A stretch of DNA of 64,000 nt from Salvator merianae. Its lineage: Eukaryota > Chordata > Lepidosauria > Squamata > Teiidae. Numbering within the stretch: position 1 is the first letter of the stretch; each line of letters opens with the position of its first letter. The stretch covers positions 50,261,712 through 50,325,711 of the forward strand of contig QVOM02000073.1 in assembly GCA_003586115.2 (NCBI GenBank), written 5' to 3'. Below, in pieces: positions 35,304 to 46,619 of the stretch. A program made the translations under genes and the position numbers. A model generated the notes under the pieces. The model searched no databases. It was not told the DNA's origin and was given only the letters and a program-made list of their open reading frames with translations.

Positions 35304-36423
35304 TAGGGATGTGCACGAAATGAATTTTCTCTGTTCGTTTCGCAATGCATCGAAACTTCGTTGCTTCGTTTTCGCACGAAAACGGAAGTCGCGAAAATGG
35401 CAATTTTCGTTTTCGCAGCGAAAATTTTCGAAAACCGGAAGTGCAAAATCAATGAAATAAGTAGCGAAAAACAAACGCCACATATCCCCCTGCCCTCTCC
35501 CTTCTATATTTGACCGTCCACGTTGCTAATTTAAGGAGTTGCTTCGTTAAAAGTAAAAATTGCACGGAGCTTTCTTTTTACCGGCGGCCGGTTTGTAGCA
35601 GGATTCAAAGCAACGAAGGTACGTTTGGGGTTCCTCACTGCAGCTCGAAAGCAAGCGAAAGCAAGTGAAGGAATTTTTTTCGCTTTGATTTTTCGTCATT
35701 TTCGATGCCTTTTCGACGCTCATGTCTGTGCGCGCTCGCGCGCTAACTTCTGTCCCTTTAACTTATCGGCACGACTCGTCGCTGTCTGCCGTCTGTGCCG
35801 ATCGTTTGGGGCACAGAAATTATTACCTCGCCTACGAGGCGGGCAGGCTTAGTCAGCGACGCACGAAGCAATTGCCTTCAGCTCAGCGCGTAATTTAGAA
35901 GACTGGCGGCAGCCGCAGGATGAAATAACTCCCTACTTCCGAGCAGCAGCGAAATGATGCCTCGTCTTGCCCTCCCTCCCTACTTCCGAGCAGCAGCAAA
36001 ATGACGCCTTGTCTTGCCCTCCGTTTCAAAAAGCAGAACTATATACCACCATCAAAGACGTTTTATTAACTCCTAGCCATCTGAGTTTCTCATCCTCATG
36101 CGGTGCGATCGCTGCGAGGCAGGCGAAGAGTTAAAAAAATACCGTCTTTCCTAATGTGATGCATTACAATTTCCACCTCTAGAGGCAGAGACTTGAGGCT
36201 ACGAAGCTACCGAGCTTCGTTGCTTCGCAGTTTTCGCAGCGAAAAAAGACGAAAAATAGCCGTTCGCGGTGAGTAGCGAAGGTCACGAAAATTGACGAAA
36301 ATCGCCGTGACTTTCGCTATTCACTTTCGCGATAGGGAGGGCACTTCGCATTCGATGCGAATGTTGCGAAGCAACGAAATTCGTACGAAATTTCGTTGCT
36401 TCGAAATTTCGTGCACATCCCTA
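35304..36423. mobile_element. hAT-type non-autonomous transposon, CpG-rich, perfect 8-bp TSD
   Basis: 1120 bp bounded by a perfect duplication GTGTGGAC (35296-35303, 36424-36431). Terminal repeats are identical for 18 bases: TAGGGATGTGCACGAAAT. Subterminal DNA is saturated with 'cgaaa/tttcg' words on both sides, giving long imperfect pairing. The centre has many CpGs and a 47-bp tandem duplication at about 35930-36023. No transposase frame is recognised. The intact duplication and high CpG content suggest a recent insertion. Confidence 0.93.
35930..36023. repeat. Two tandem 47-bp units inside the hAT element
   Basis: Each unit contains 'ccctacttccgagcagcagc' followed by 'aaatga.gcct.gtcttgccct'. 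The two differ at a few positions. Confidence 0.85.
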
Positions 36424-36431
36424 GTGTGGAC

Positions 36432-38694
36432 TGTACTATACTGTACATTGTACATCTACCTCTTTTGCCTATAATATAATCATCCAAGCTGGCTGGAAAG
36501 AATAAACCTTCCTTACACTCAACTTCATACTTTCCTTCTTAAGAGCGCTGGGAGAAGAGAGTGACATCACAGCTACTAGGTCTGATGGTTATATGATTTC
36601 AGGATTCCTTTGTAAGAGGTAATGTGCTTCTCATGATCAGCTGTTGAGAGTCCTGTGAGCAAAGCAAAGTGCCTTTCTTTTGTGCTTTGATAGGCAACTG
36701 GTTATCATTCACCAACAAGTTTCTGGACTAGATGGGCTACAGTATTTCCTACACTACTGATCCAGTATTTCCTACACTATGGACTATGAAGTTACTTTGA
36801 CCAATATTCACGTGTGAAAACTTACCAATTGCATGAGGATTAAATGAACAGATTAGCCATTACTGAATCCTGTTTGGACAAAGAATGATTGGACTCTAGT
36901 TCTTCTCAGACTCAGCCAGCATAGAAAATGGTTAGATGTGATGGGAGTTGGAGTACACATGTCTGTTCCGTTCTATTATAGATTACATATAGGAATTTCC
37001 TTAGAGCAATGTGATTCATGGAACAATTTCTTGAGGGTGGTGGGTAATAGATGATGTTCCATTTGGAAGCTACTGTGGACCATTCTGTATTTCCACAGGA
37101 TCAAAGTGACATTTCTAGCTGCAGTCTTCCCCCAAGCCTCATGGTCCTCATCCGCAGCCTGTTGCTGTTTCATGGCCAGCTCCACAAGGAAGCCAACTGG
37201 ACCATTTATTTGAGGCGCACACCAAATGATAAGTTTCAATGCCAGAGGAGCCTTGAGCACCTTGAGAAGTATATGCCTTCTCCAGCTTGATCCTGCACTT
37301 TCTTTCCCACCTTTAGGCTGTTGCTTTGGACTTCCAGCTACTACTCTCCTATGCAGCTGCTCCTACCTTTAGGCTACTCCTTATGTCACCTCACTAGTTG
37401 ACTCCCCCATTTGCCATGCAGCCACCCTCTTATCCCCTAGATCACCCTAGCACCACCCTTCCACTGCTCCACCTTCATTTATCTTACTTCCTGGTTTCCT
37501 GTGTCTGGGATTCCTAGAGTTGGCCTTGGCAAGTTTAAGACTCCTCCTCCTTTAACTGCAAGGCTGTATATCATTCTGTAGTCTTTTGATTACAGATTAC
37601 AGGGAATATGGCTGAAAACCATCACAACTATTAATCAACAAATTTACTTATTCCTATGAACCAGAATAAGTTTTTAAATAATGGCCTTGTACAGGGCAAT
37701 AATATATGTGGGATCTGTTCTAGATGGCCAGTTCTACGCATATTTAAAAGTAACTTCTGGCACCAGTCTGACTTGTAGGCCTACTGCCATCCTGAAGTGG
37801 GGAACAGGGTATCCTGACCTTAGAATGTGGTTTTCTGCTCTGAAGTAGACCTGATGGGTCAAGTCAACTCACAGCACCCACTGTGAGCGCTTGTCACAGG
37901 GGGAACCCCCCCCCCCCATCATGATTAAATTCAGAGTAGCCTGCATGGACACTAATCTTGATGGTAGTGGTGGTGAAGGCTGCCATAACTTTCAAAAGCA
38001 CACCAGGGGGATATTCTGTGCGAGACAACACCACCATTAAAGGGGCCAGTAAGTCCCCTCAAGCAGCAGTGGAGGTAGCAATATGGCTACTGGCACAAAG
38101 GGAGAGTCAGCTGAAGACTTCTGAGAGATCTCAGAGCTCTTCAACCCACTCTACCATTCAAAAACTACTACAGCACTTATGACAGCATGGTGGGGCAATA
38201 GTGTGATGTCCATGTGGATACTAAACTCTTCCTGCACATCAAATGTGCAACAAGAGGACAAGACTGTGTTCTGAAGGACAGAAACCATACATGGATGTAC
38301 TTTTAGAGAACAAATAATCATCACATTAAACAATTACTCTTTTACAGTGTACAGATGAAGGACATAATCCAACATTGAGATGCCCTGTTGTTTTCAGGAA
38401 GAACTAAGCATACAGTTAATTCTACAGCCTTATATGTCCTGTTTATTCTGGTTCAGGGAATCTGCCTTGTGCACACTCCTAAATACCAGAGATGGAACTT
38501 TTCTTAACTGTTTTGCATATGAGAAACATGAAGGAGTGGCCATTAAAAGGAAAAATAAACCTAAGCAAATTAGAAAAATACTAGGAATGTCATTTCCTAA
38601 TGCATTTGCCACAGATAACAAGGTTCTAATCTTCATTGAAACCAGTGTCCCATTTTGAGCTGAGCCTCCAAATTTCAACACATCCCTCTTCTCA
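36432..38694. other. No recognised gene; small CR1-tail-like duplication at 36735-36780
   Basis: 'tctggactagatgggcta' at about 36722-36740 is a CR1 tail remnant, followed by two copies of 'cagtatttcctacacta' that flank 'ctgatc'. Otherwise unassigned, with a 12-base C run at 37906-37917. Confidence 0.45.
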
Positions 38695-38850
38695 TTATTT
38701 GTCATGAGTTTGATAAAGAGCTGGAGTTGCACTGACATACTTGAGTCCAAATTTCACCCCATCCAAAAGGTCAGTTAAATGGCCTTAGGCAAACCGCTAT
38801 CTTACAATCTGACCAACTCATAAAAATGTGGTAAGGATAAAACTGTACTT
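38695..38850 (+). mobile_element. Possible tRNA-derived SINE, degenerate
   Basis: 'ttgagtccaaatttcacccc' then 'ggccttaggcaaaccgctat' and 'ttacaatctgaccaactcat...tggtaaggataaaac' follow the order of a MIR-like or lizard SINE body ('cttgggcaagtcac...cctacctcacagg...gaggataaaa'). Too diverged to show polymerase III boxes. Confidence 0.35.
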
Positions 38851-40204
38851 CAGAGCCTATTATTTTACTTACTAAAATCACTTATGTGAGATTTTTACAC
38901 CTAAAAATATGGGAATGATCTACTTCAAAAGGAAACATTGCAATAAAGTTCTGTGGGAAATCAGATCCCTAACTAATATGAGGTAAAGATTAATAATACG
39001 ACCACATTTCTACTGAAGATAACCTTTGTGATAAATGCTTTCTTTCTGGATGCTCCTGAATCACAATTATCTTACTGTACAATGCTTGAGACCAGAAAGT
39101 GGTATTACTCCATGTAATTGCTCTGACTGAAGTGGTATAATGTGCAGGTTTTCCATCTAGTGAGTTCCATTTCTGGTCAAGTGCAAAAACAAGCTTCTAC
39201 AATACACAGATGGTACTTGAAATCAGTATGTTTTTTTTATTTTTATTTGAACACATGAACACAGGATTTTCTTTTCTTTTCTTTTTTTGGTGGAGAGTGT
39301 ATAGAGCTAAAGCTAATCACCTACAAATGCAGTGTGCCCAAATGGTAAAATTCTGGCAGAGGAGCTTTGAAATTAAAGGATTGATTACAAGGAAAAAGTT
39401 ATGAAGACCTTAATGTGAGTTCTTCTTAATATCTACATGCAGCAGAATAAGAACTTGCATTGTAAAGAACTGAATTGTGTTCATCCTCACTAAACTTGCT
39501 CTGGAATCCAAATACTGTAGTGGAAGAAAAGGTTATTAATCTGATAAAGATGGACTATGTAATTTCTTTCCCCTTCTTTCCCTGTTTAACTATCATCTTA
39601 AAAGTGAGGGTGCCTCTAGATGGCAAGAGGCTATCATGGGATCTAAGGAAGAAAGATCCCTGGCACACATAAGAGAGATTGTAGAAGACCAGTCAATATG
39701 GAGGAAGTCAATCCATGTGATCACCATGAGTCAGCTATGACTAAATGACTTAAAGCAAGCAAGTAAAGATCCTGTGATTACCTGTTGCCACCCATGCTAG
39801 ACAGAGGAGTCAATTGTGGATGTACCTGCATGTCTCCCAGTTTGTTTCATTATAATTCCATTGGTAGCAGCCCAAAAACCAGGCAAGTGCCTGGCTACTT
39901 CCCTTTGTTGTCATTTGCATGCTTGATTGATTTTTAGATAGCTACAACTGGAATTGTAAAGACATGAGCCCGCAGATGCCAGGTAAGCATCACTATTATG
40001 GGAAACCCATAATAGTGCCTGATTTCCTGTAATAGTGATATTAGGGGGAATCACCTCACTATCTTGGTACTATCTTGGGAATGCAGCAGTTACATCTGGC
40101 ATTCCCAATATAGTCCTGGGAAAAATGAGTGTTTCACATTATATGATGCAGAGACCTGTGGGCTGAATATTAACTATGCATATTCTGCAGTTGCAGTTTT
40201 CATG
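38851..40204. other. Unassigned, with two perfect or near-perfect hairpins near 40.0 kb
   Basis: 39991-40002 pairs exactly with 40006-40017 (12-bp stem, 3-base loop). 'ttgggaatgc' (40075) can pair with 'gcattcccaa' (40100). This suggests a small foldback element of about 39960-40120 whose ends I could not place. Confidence 0.45.
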
Positions 40205-40858
40205 AGAATGATCTGGACTTTCAGAAAGCTGTTGACAAAGTCCCACATCAAAAGGTCCTGAATAAACTCAGCGGTCATGGAATAAGAGGACAGATCCTGG
40301 CCTGGCCTGGCCTGGTAACTGGCTAAAGGTCAGGAAACAAAGAGTAGAAATAAATGATCATTCTCAGAGTGGAAAGGGCTGAGAAGTGGGGTCCTGCAAG
40401 GTTCAGTGTTAGGACCCTTGCTTTTTAATTTATTCATAAGTGATCTAGAAGTACGGGTATGTAGTGAGTTAGCAAAGTTTTCTGATGGCATTAAATTGTC
40501 CAGAGTAGTGAAAACTGAAAGTGATTGTAAAGAGCTCCAGAGGGAACTCTTGACAGTGGATGAGTGGGCAGTGAGTGGCAAATGCACTTCAGTCTTAGCA
40601 AGTGCAAAGTGGCACACATTGGAGCAAAGAACTGCAATTACACCTATAAATTGATGGGGGTCAAACTTTCTGTGACAGACCAGGAAAAGGATCTCAGGGT
40701 TCTGGTAGACAGCTCAATGAAGGTGTTGACCCAGTGTATGGTGGCAGTGAAAAAAGCAAATTCAGTGCTAGGGGTAATTAGGAAGGGGATAGAAAACAAG
40801 TCGGCAAGTGTCATTGTGCCTCTTTATAAATCTATGGTGAGGCCACACTTGGAATACT

Positions 40859-41038
40859 GGCCCTTTCTGCACTTGGCCTTATTGTGGATTATATCCCAGA
40901 ATAGGGACCTGCCATCCACATGCTAGTGCAGACTATAAAAGGTCTTGCCCAGGGCCTACCATAGTCTGCATTAGCATGCAGATGGCAGGTCTTTATTCTG
41001 AGATATAATCTGGAATAAGTCCAAGTGCAGAAAGACCC
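40859..41038. mobile_element. Palindromic MITE, GGCCCTTTCTGCAC family, nested in CR1
   Basis: Starts GGCCCTTTCTGCACTTGGCC and ends 'aagtgcagaaagaccc', with internal 'tatatcccagaataggg' facing 'ttctgagatataat'. Removing it joins the CR1 'HLEY' codons to 'ggatattctggaactggag' downstream. About 25 bases of expected CR1 sequence are missing at the junction, so the original duplication cannot be read. Confidence 0.85.
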
Positions 41039-41418
41039 ATTGTGAAAGGATATTCTGGAACTGGAGAAGGTGCAGAAAAGAGCAAGCAGAATGATCAAGG
41101 GGCTGGAACACCTTCCTTATGAAATCAGGCTGCAACGTCTTGGCCTCTTCAGCCTTGAAAAGCGGCATTTAAGAGGAGACCTGATTGAAGTATATAAAAT
41201 CATGCATGGTATGGAAAAGCGGATAGAGAAAAAATATTTTCTCTATTGCACAATACTAGGACTAGGGGGCACTCTATGAAGCTGATGGGTAGGAGAGTTA
41301 GGACTGACAAGGGAAAGTATGTTTTCATCCAAAGGGTCATTGGTCTGTGGAATTTACTTCTGGAAGAGGTGATGACAGCAATCAGCCTGGATAGCTTTAA
41401 GAACAGATGGGACAGATT

Positions 41419-42346
41419 GGGCCTTTTGCACTTGAAACTAGTGAGTGTCAGGAACGCTCCCTAGTCAAGTGCAGTCACACCTGCCGATGGCCGTAGTGAC
41501 TGGCAGAGGACCTCATCCATTGCCAATCGCTACTACTGCTGGAGAAGAAAGTAGCTGTCTGAATCCCCACCTTAAGCTCAAAGTGAGCTTCAGGTGAGGA
41601 TTCGTCTGCACTTACCATCTCCACGGTGGTGGCAGCCATTTCTGGGCTATCAGCCCACCCATCAGGCATGCATGATCTCGTGACCACGCATGCCTGATGG
41701 ATACTGGGGCCTACACCTTCGCGTGGGCCCCAGTCGGCACCCACGCCGTTGTGATTGGGCCTGGGATGCTGGACGGGGCCACGCTGTGCCCCATCCAGTG
41801 TTTTGGTACCCAATTGCGGACACGAAGGGTGGTCACCGCAGTAGCGGCCTGCAAGCATCAGGCTGTTGCCACTGCAACCGGGAGGCCCATACAGTGCACA
41901 TGCTCAACAACGGAACTCATGCGTGCACACTAGGCCCCTCCTTCCCGTAGCACGATCGGGCCTTCCCGATCAGGCCTGTGGCACCCTGATCAGTCTTGCA
42001 GGCTACTGCCACGGCGACTGCCCTTCGTGCCCACGATTGGGTATCAAAATGCCGGATGGGGTGCAGCGCAGCCCCATCCAGCGGCCCAGGCCCGACTGTG
42101 GCGGCGTAGGCCCAACTGGGGCCTCGTGCGGGCCCATTCGGGCTTGCACGAAGGGGTAGGCTCAATAGCCCACCGCGTGTGCACATGCATGTGCATGGAG
42201 CTGCTGCGGTCGCCATGGCAGCGACCAGACGCTTGGTGGCTGCTGTCATGGTGAGGATCAGGCATGGCTAACAATGTTTGCACTCACGAACGCTGGTAGC
42301 CAGCTTCTAATTAGCCCATTCTAGCATGGTAAGTGTGAACAGGCCC
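41419..42346. mobile_element. 928-bp foldback transposon, GGGCCTTTTGCACTTG family, nested in CR1, ATT TSD
   Basis: Left end GGGCCTTTTGCACTTG, right end complement GGGCCTGTTCACACTT. ATT flanks both sides (41416-41418, 42347-42349), and the CR1 sequence resumes in register. The left subterminal region 'ctagtgagtgtcaggaacgctccctag' is the family hairpin. Internally about 41690-41850 is inverted relative to about 42025-42180, so it folds back. The minus frame 41475-41858 and others are side effects of GC-rich composition. No transposase is recognised. Confidence 0.85.
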
Positions 42347-42595
42347 ATTCATGGAGGTCAAATGTATCAAAAGCTACTAGAATGGATGCCTAGGTACTGC
42401 CTCCAGGATGGAGAAACAGGCAGGATACCTCTATAGGCCATTCGTGAGGAGTCAAGGGCAGTAGAAGGTTTTGCCTTTATATTCTGCTTGAGTATGCCCA
42501 GAAGTAGTTAATGGGCCACTGTATGAAATAGGATGCTGCACTAGACGGGCCATGGCCTGATCCAGCAGGGGTCTTCTTATGTTCTTAAGTAGCAT

Positions 42596-44444
42596 TTGGC
42601 ACCTTACCTTTGATTGCACAAAAGATCAAAGTGTAATTCTGGTGCAATTAAAAGCAAGGCATTAACCACTGCCTTATCCCATCTATCACCGCAAGATGAT
42701 GCTGAGATGTAAAATGGTATTTTTAAAGAATCAAAGAATAATATTATAGAATCAAAAAATGTATTGCATACATTGAGCAATCAATATGGCTTAATTTGTC
42801 TAAAGCTATTTCCTAGTGACCTTCCTCAGCATTCCCCTCCTGCCTCACGTCTCTCCCCTGAATGGGAGCTGCCCTAGGACACCTCAGATCATTTGACCAT
42901 CTAGGCCAGCATCATCTACCATGTTCTAAAGACCTCAAGCAGTTGTTTTTCACACCCTCTGTGAGTGATCCAATTCATTTAATCCAAATAATCTATTTCT
43001 GAACTTTGTTTTTTACTGGTTACCAATCCAGAAGAACAATCAGTTTGCCTCTTACATTTCAGGGACACTAGATAGTTAGTGATTAAATATGTGCATATAT
43101 CTTTTTAGCCTATAACAGTCTTGATGGAATGACCATCTACTTTATAACCAGAAATAACAAATCTCTCTTAAGCTGTGTTCATATGAGCCAAAGAGGGCTC
43201 CTGCACAGAGCCTGAGGGGTGTGGTGGCCACAAGTCACCATCAGGCCTGGGTGCAAAGTGTCCTTGAAGGCACCCATTATGTGGAGCTTCAAAAAACAAA
43301 CAAAACCTCCACGATGCTCCGAAGGTGCTTGCAGTCCTTATGTGCCAACACTGTGCAGAGGGGCAGTGGAGGTTTGAGCAACTTACCTGCCAATTTTCTA
43401 ACCGGTGTGAGAAAAGGCCCAAATGGAAAATGGCCACCGTCCTTAGCTTCAAGGTTTCTGAGGGTGGAAAGCATCAGGTGTGCGATGCTACATCTCCCGT
43501 CTTCAGGGCCTGACCGTGTGCTCTGGGTCAGTAGGAGACTTTTTCCACTGCTGGGTGGAAGCAGCCTGACTCTCTCTCTGTGTATCTCTCTCTCACACAC
43601 AGGCAGGAAATGTAGAATGCAATCACTTCTCATATTTGTTCAACTAGAGTTTCTCATTTTTCTAAGATAAGGGGTTTTATTGAAAAAAAAGGGGGGAGAA
43701 AAAGCATCACACTTAGTAGGGCAAAGTCTTATTTGCTCTGCTTTAGTTTCTTTAAATCATTGATTCTTATACTAGGGTATTCTGTGTGTGTGTGCACATG
43801 TGGGTAAAACTCATTAAATAGATTAAATGATTACAAGTTCGTTAAGCAAGAACAATCATACAACAATATTAAAAACAAATAAACTTAAAATGGACAAAAG
43901 TACAAATGTGAATGTACATTTCAGTGAAAAACTTCGTGTATTAGAAGCAACAGGTTTCAATGTTTTTTCCAATTATTCTGTATTCAGAGATGAACATCCA
44001 TGTTGCAGTTTAGGTTTTTCCCACAAAGTGGCGCTCCATCCTTTTAAAAAAATTACATGTAAAGTGAAGTGTCTTGAAGCATAGGTTGTTCTCTTTCTGG
44101 CAGTGGAATTCAAACAAGGCTGACATAAGAATGTGGGACATTTCAGAATATAATTTGACGTATGCCATAACATTTGTTTGACTTTTGGCACATTCTTCTT
44201 ATTAATCTTTTATGGAGACCTTGTCACCAGTTCCAGGCCTGCTGTGAAACCCATTCTTCATTACAAGGATGTCTGCAAGCTTGATATGAAAGATCTGGGA
44301 GTCAGTGGCACCTGACTGTAGTCTACAAGATTAAAGTAAAGCTGGTTTGGGAAGAGAAGAGAGGGTATAGGTGGCAGAGAGGAGGGTTGGTTCAGGCCGC
44401 AACCGGTTCGGAATTCATATTTCCAGGCTGCACAAGGGCGTGTG
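42596..44444. other. No recognised gene; possible old CR1 pieces
   Basis: 'tggttaccaatccagaaga' near 43020 is reminiscent of the CR1 RT complement but isolated. A (TC)n/(AC)n tract sits at 43569-43603. The 149-codon frame at 43221-43670 ends in that tract and has no known domain. Confidence 0.4.
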
Positions 44445-44648
44445 ACTTGAGAACAGCGGCGGCCTGTAGCTTTAAGGGTGGGTGTTCATAACCCACGGAA
44501 AGCGGGAGCTCGCTGTTTGTGGGGCCTCCGGGCCTCCGTACTGTTGCAGCAGTATGGAGGCCTGGAGGCCCTGCAAACAGCGAGCACCCACTTTCTGCAG
44601 GTTACGAACACCCGCCCTTAAAGCCAGGGGCCACCACTTCTTGAGAAT
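44445..44648. repeat. 200-bp near-perfect palindrome
   Basis: Left arm 44445-44544 and right arm 44549-44648 are inverted copies. Examples: 'gctcgctgtttg' against 'caaacagcgagc', 'ggcctccgtactg' against 'cagtatggaggcc', 'gctttaagggtgggtgttc' against 'gaacacccgcccttaaagc'. The spacer is only about 4 bases. Upstream 'gccgcaaccggttcgg' resembles interiors of the TAGGGATGTGCAC hAT family, so it may be part of such an element. Confidence 0.85.
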
Positions 44649-46619
44649 CAGACTGCATAGACACAATGACATTGTGAAAGGTGAGTTGTCCATTGTCTCT
44701 CAAGACAGGGGGATGCTGACAACAAAAGCAACAAATTCAGTCTGCATTCATGCAGTTAAAAAAATGTGGCCCAACAGCAGCCTTAATCCACATTAAAGTC
44801 CATAAAATGTACTTTCAAAATACATTCTCTGCCCTGTAGTGTAGATCTGAGGTGGGATGGGAACACCAGCATCCATGTGCTACCATCTCTAAGCTGCTTT
44901 TGCGGTACTTTTTACAAAAGTGTTCAGATGCAGCTACAGTCTATGTTCTTGCCTTTAAATATGCTAAATACTGAAAGCAGTTAACAACAACAAAGAACAT
45001 ATCCCAAACCAATTAATACCAATGCAAAGATCTCCCACATGAAAATTGTTGTGATATTTACTACTGTTAACCCATTAAGCAGCTCAAAATTTGGTACTGT
45101 TGTGCTATTTCTTTCTTTCTATGAAGTAAGTTCACTTTTTTATCATGTGAGAAGTCACACTCCTCTGCAAGATCTAAAAATCTTCTGCCTTTGGCTGAGG
45201 GAATTCTAGCAACAATTTCAAATGCTAATCAATTTCCAGTAGCCAACAGTCAAGAGCCTTCAGTGAAAATTATTTCTATGTCCACAATATTACGGAGTGC
45301 CAATAATTTCAAAGATATGTTCCTCAGGGCCTGGTCACATCACAACAGATTAGTCCATCTAAGGACACAATGGAGTTTTAGACCACGTTGGCTTGATTAT
45401 ACCCATCTATTATGGTGCTTACTCAGTTCATCTTCCTTAGCCCACACTTTTCAGCCTTCCCAGCCTTAATCTGTATCCTTTTTTTTTCCTCTCCACCCTC
45501 CCACTCTTCTCACCTTGTACCCTCTATGATTGGACGCAATCTCATCAGACAAATTTTGGCTTCTATAAAGCCACTTCCCTCTGTTGCTACCCTTCACACC
45601 CACCAGCTACTTCTGTTTGCATAACTTACAAGGTGGGGTTTCCAGTTACAGAGCTCCTCCTTGCCCCATGTTGCATCCACTTTTCTTTTTTTTATTATTT
45701 TTTTTAAAAAGGCAAAACTGCACCTTCCCAATTTCCAGGTTCCCTCCAATGCCCCCCCAGCAAGAGAGTATGCAAAATTATGCTCTTGTATAGATCTATG
45801 CACTGTAAACACAACGTTGAGAAAAGGAGACAACCACAACCATCCCCTGACCCCCAACACAGGCAGAGGTGGGAAAAAAATCAGAGGAATCCCTGGAAGA
45901 ATGGTGCACTATACTCTGCCTTTAATTTTCCCACCGCCCAAGAACGGTGCACTGTAGTCAGCTTTTAATTCCCTCCCGCTTGTGAAGATGCAGGCTTGTG
46001 CACTTCTGAAAGTCAATGGTAAAATAAAAATGGATGATATAAATAGGCAGAGGGTGATGTGGGGGAAGGCGGAAGAGGGGGAAGTGAAACTACCACCCCT
46101 CTTGAATGTCCACAAGGTCCCTCTGCCAGTTCTTAAAAGTTTGGGTACCATCCCCAACAGTCCTCTTGCACAATCACACCCTGAAAATGTAACTAAGCTA
46201 TGGTACAGGAGTGATCTAAGTACTAGGACAATCTGAATGCCAGATAGATCAGATTTGAGGGGGAATACCATGGATAAGAATTGGAAGGACATTTTTAGTA
46301 CGATTTCTCTGGGGACCGTGGACAGCTTCAGAATGTTTTAAACATCAGGTGTGATTACAGCTTCAGTCATTATTTCTGCAAGGGCAGAAATAAAATAATG
46401 ACAGTGACTGTAAAAAAAAGTGCAAATGCTAAGAGTTGTTCGATTGAAATGGCATTTGGTAATGGCAAAGGTAAAATTGTCCTTGAAAATACCCATCCAG
46501 ATTTCTTGGAAATAATACAAATGTAGCTCATCATTGGTGCCTTCTGTAGAGGTACTGAGCTTTGGTTCAGACACCTTTTATATGCAAAAATGAAACTCTG
46601 CCTCTGTGGTAGGTTCTCC
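44649..46619. other. No recognised feature
   Basis: About 2 kb unassigned; pyrimidine-rich around 45.4-45.7 kb. No supported gene. Confidence 0.45.

Larger units (their letters stand above)
40205..42595 (+). mobile_element. CR1 LINE, ORF2 C-terminal half to 3' end, split by two DNA transposons
   Basis: The best CR1 copy in the window. Plus-strand blocks in order: 'DFQKAVDKVPHQKVLNKLS' (40213), 'VQGSVLGPLLFNLFISDLEV' (40395-40455), 'LAKFSDGIKLSRVVK', 'LSVTDQEKDLRVLVDSSMKV', 'VRPHLEY' (40840), then after the first insertion '[20 protein letters not shown]' (41090), '[16 protein letters not shown]', 'RTDKGKYVFIQRVIGLWN' and 'SLDSFKNRWDRL'. After the second insertion comes the 3' UTR, ending in 'gatccagcaggggtcttctt' and 'atgttctta'. 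A catalytic YADD equivalent reads FSDG here, so it is inactive. Confidence 0.92.

Noticed and set aside
35304..36423. CpG island that could mark a promoter.
   Set aside because: It is bounded exactly by transposon ends and an 8-bp target duplication.
43221..43670. 149-codon plus-strand frame.
   Set aside because: Ends in a (TC)n/(AC)n tract and shows no family motif; overlapping frames of similar length on the other strand suggest compositional bias.
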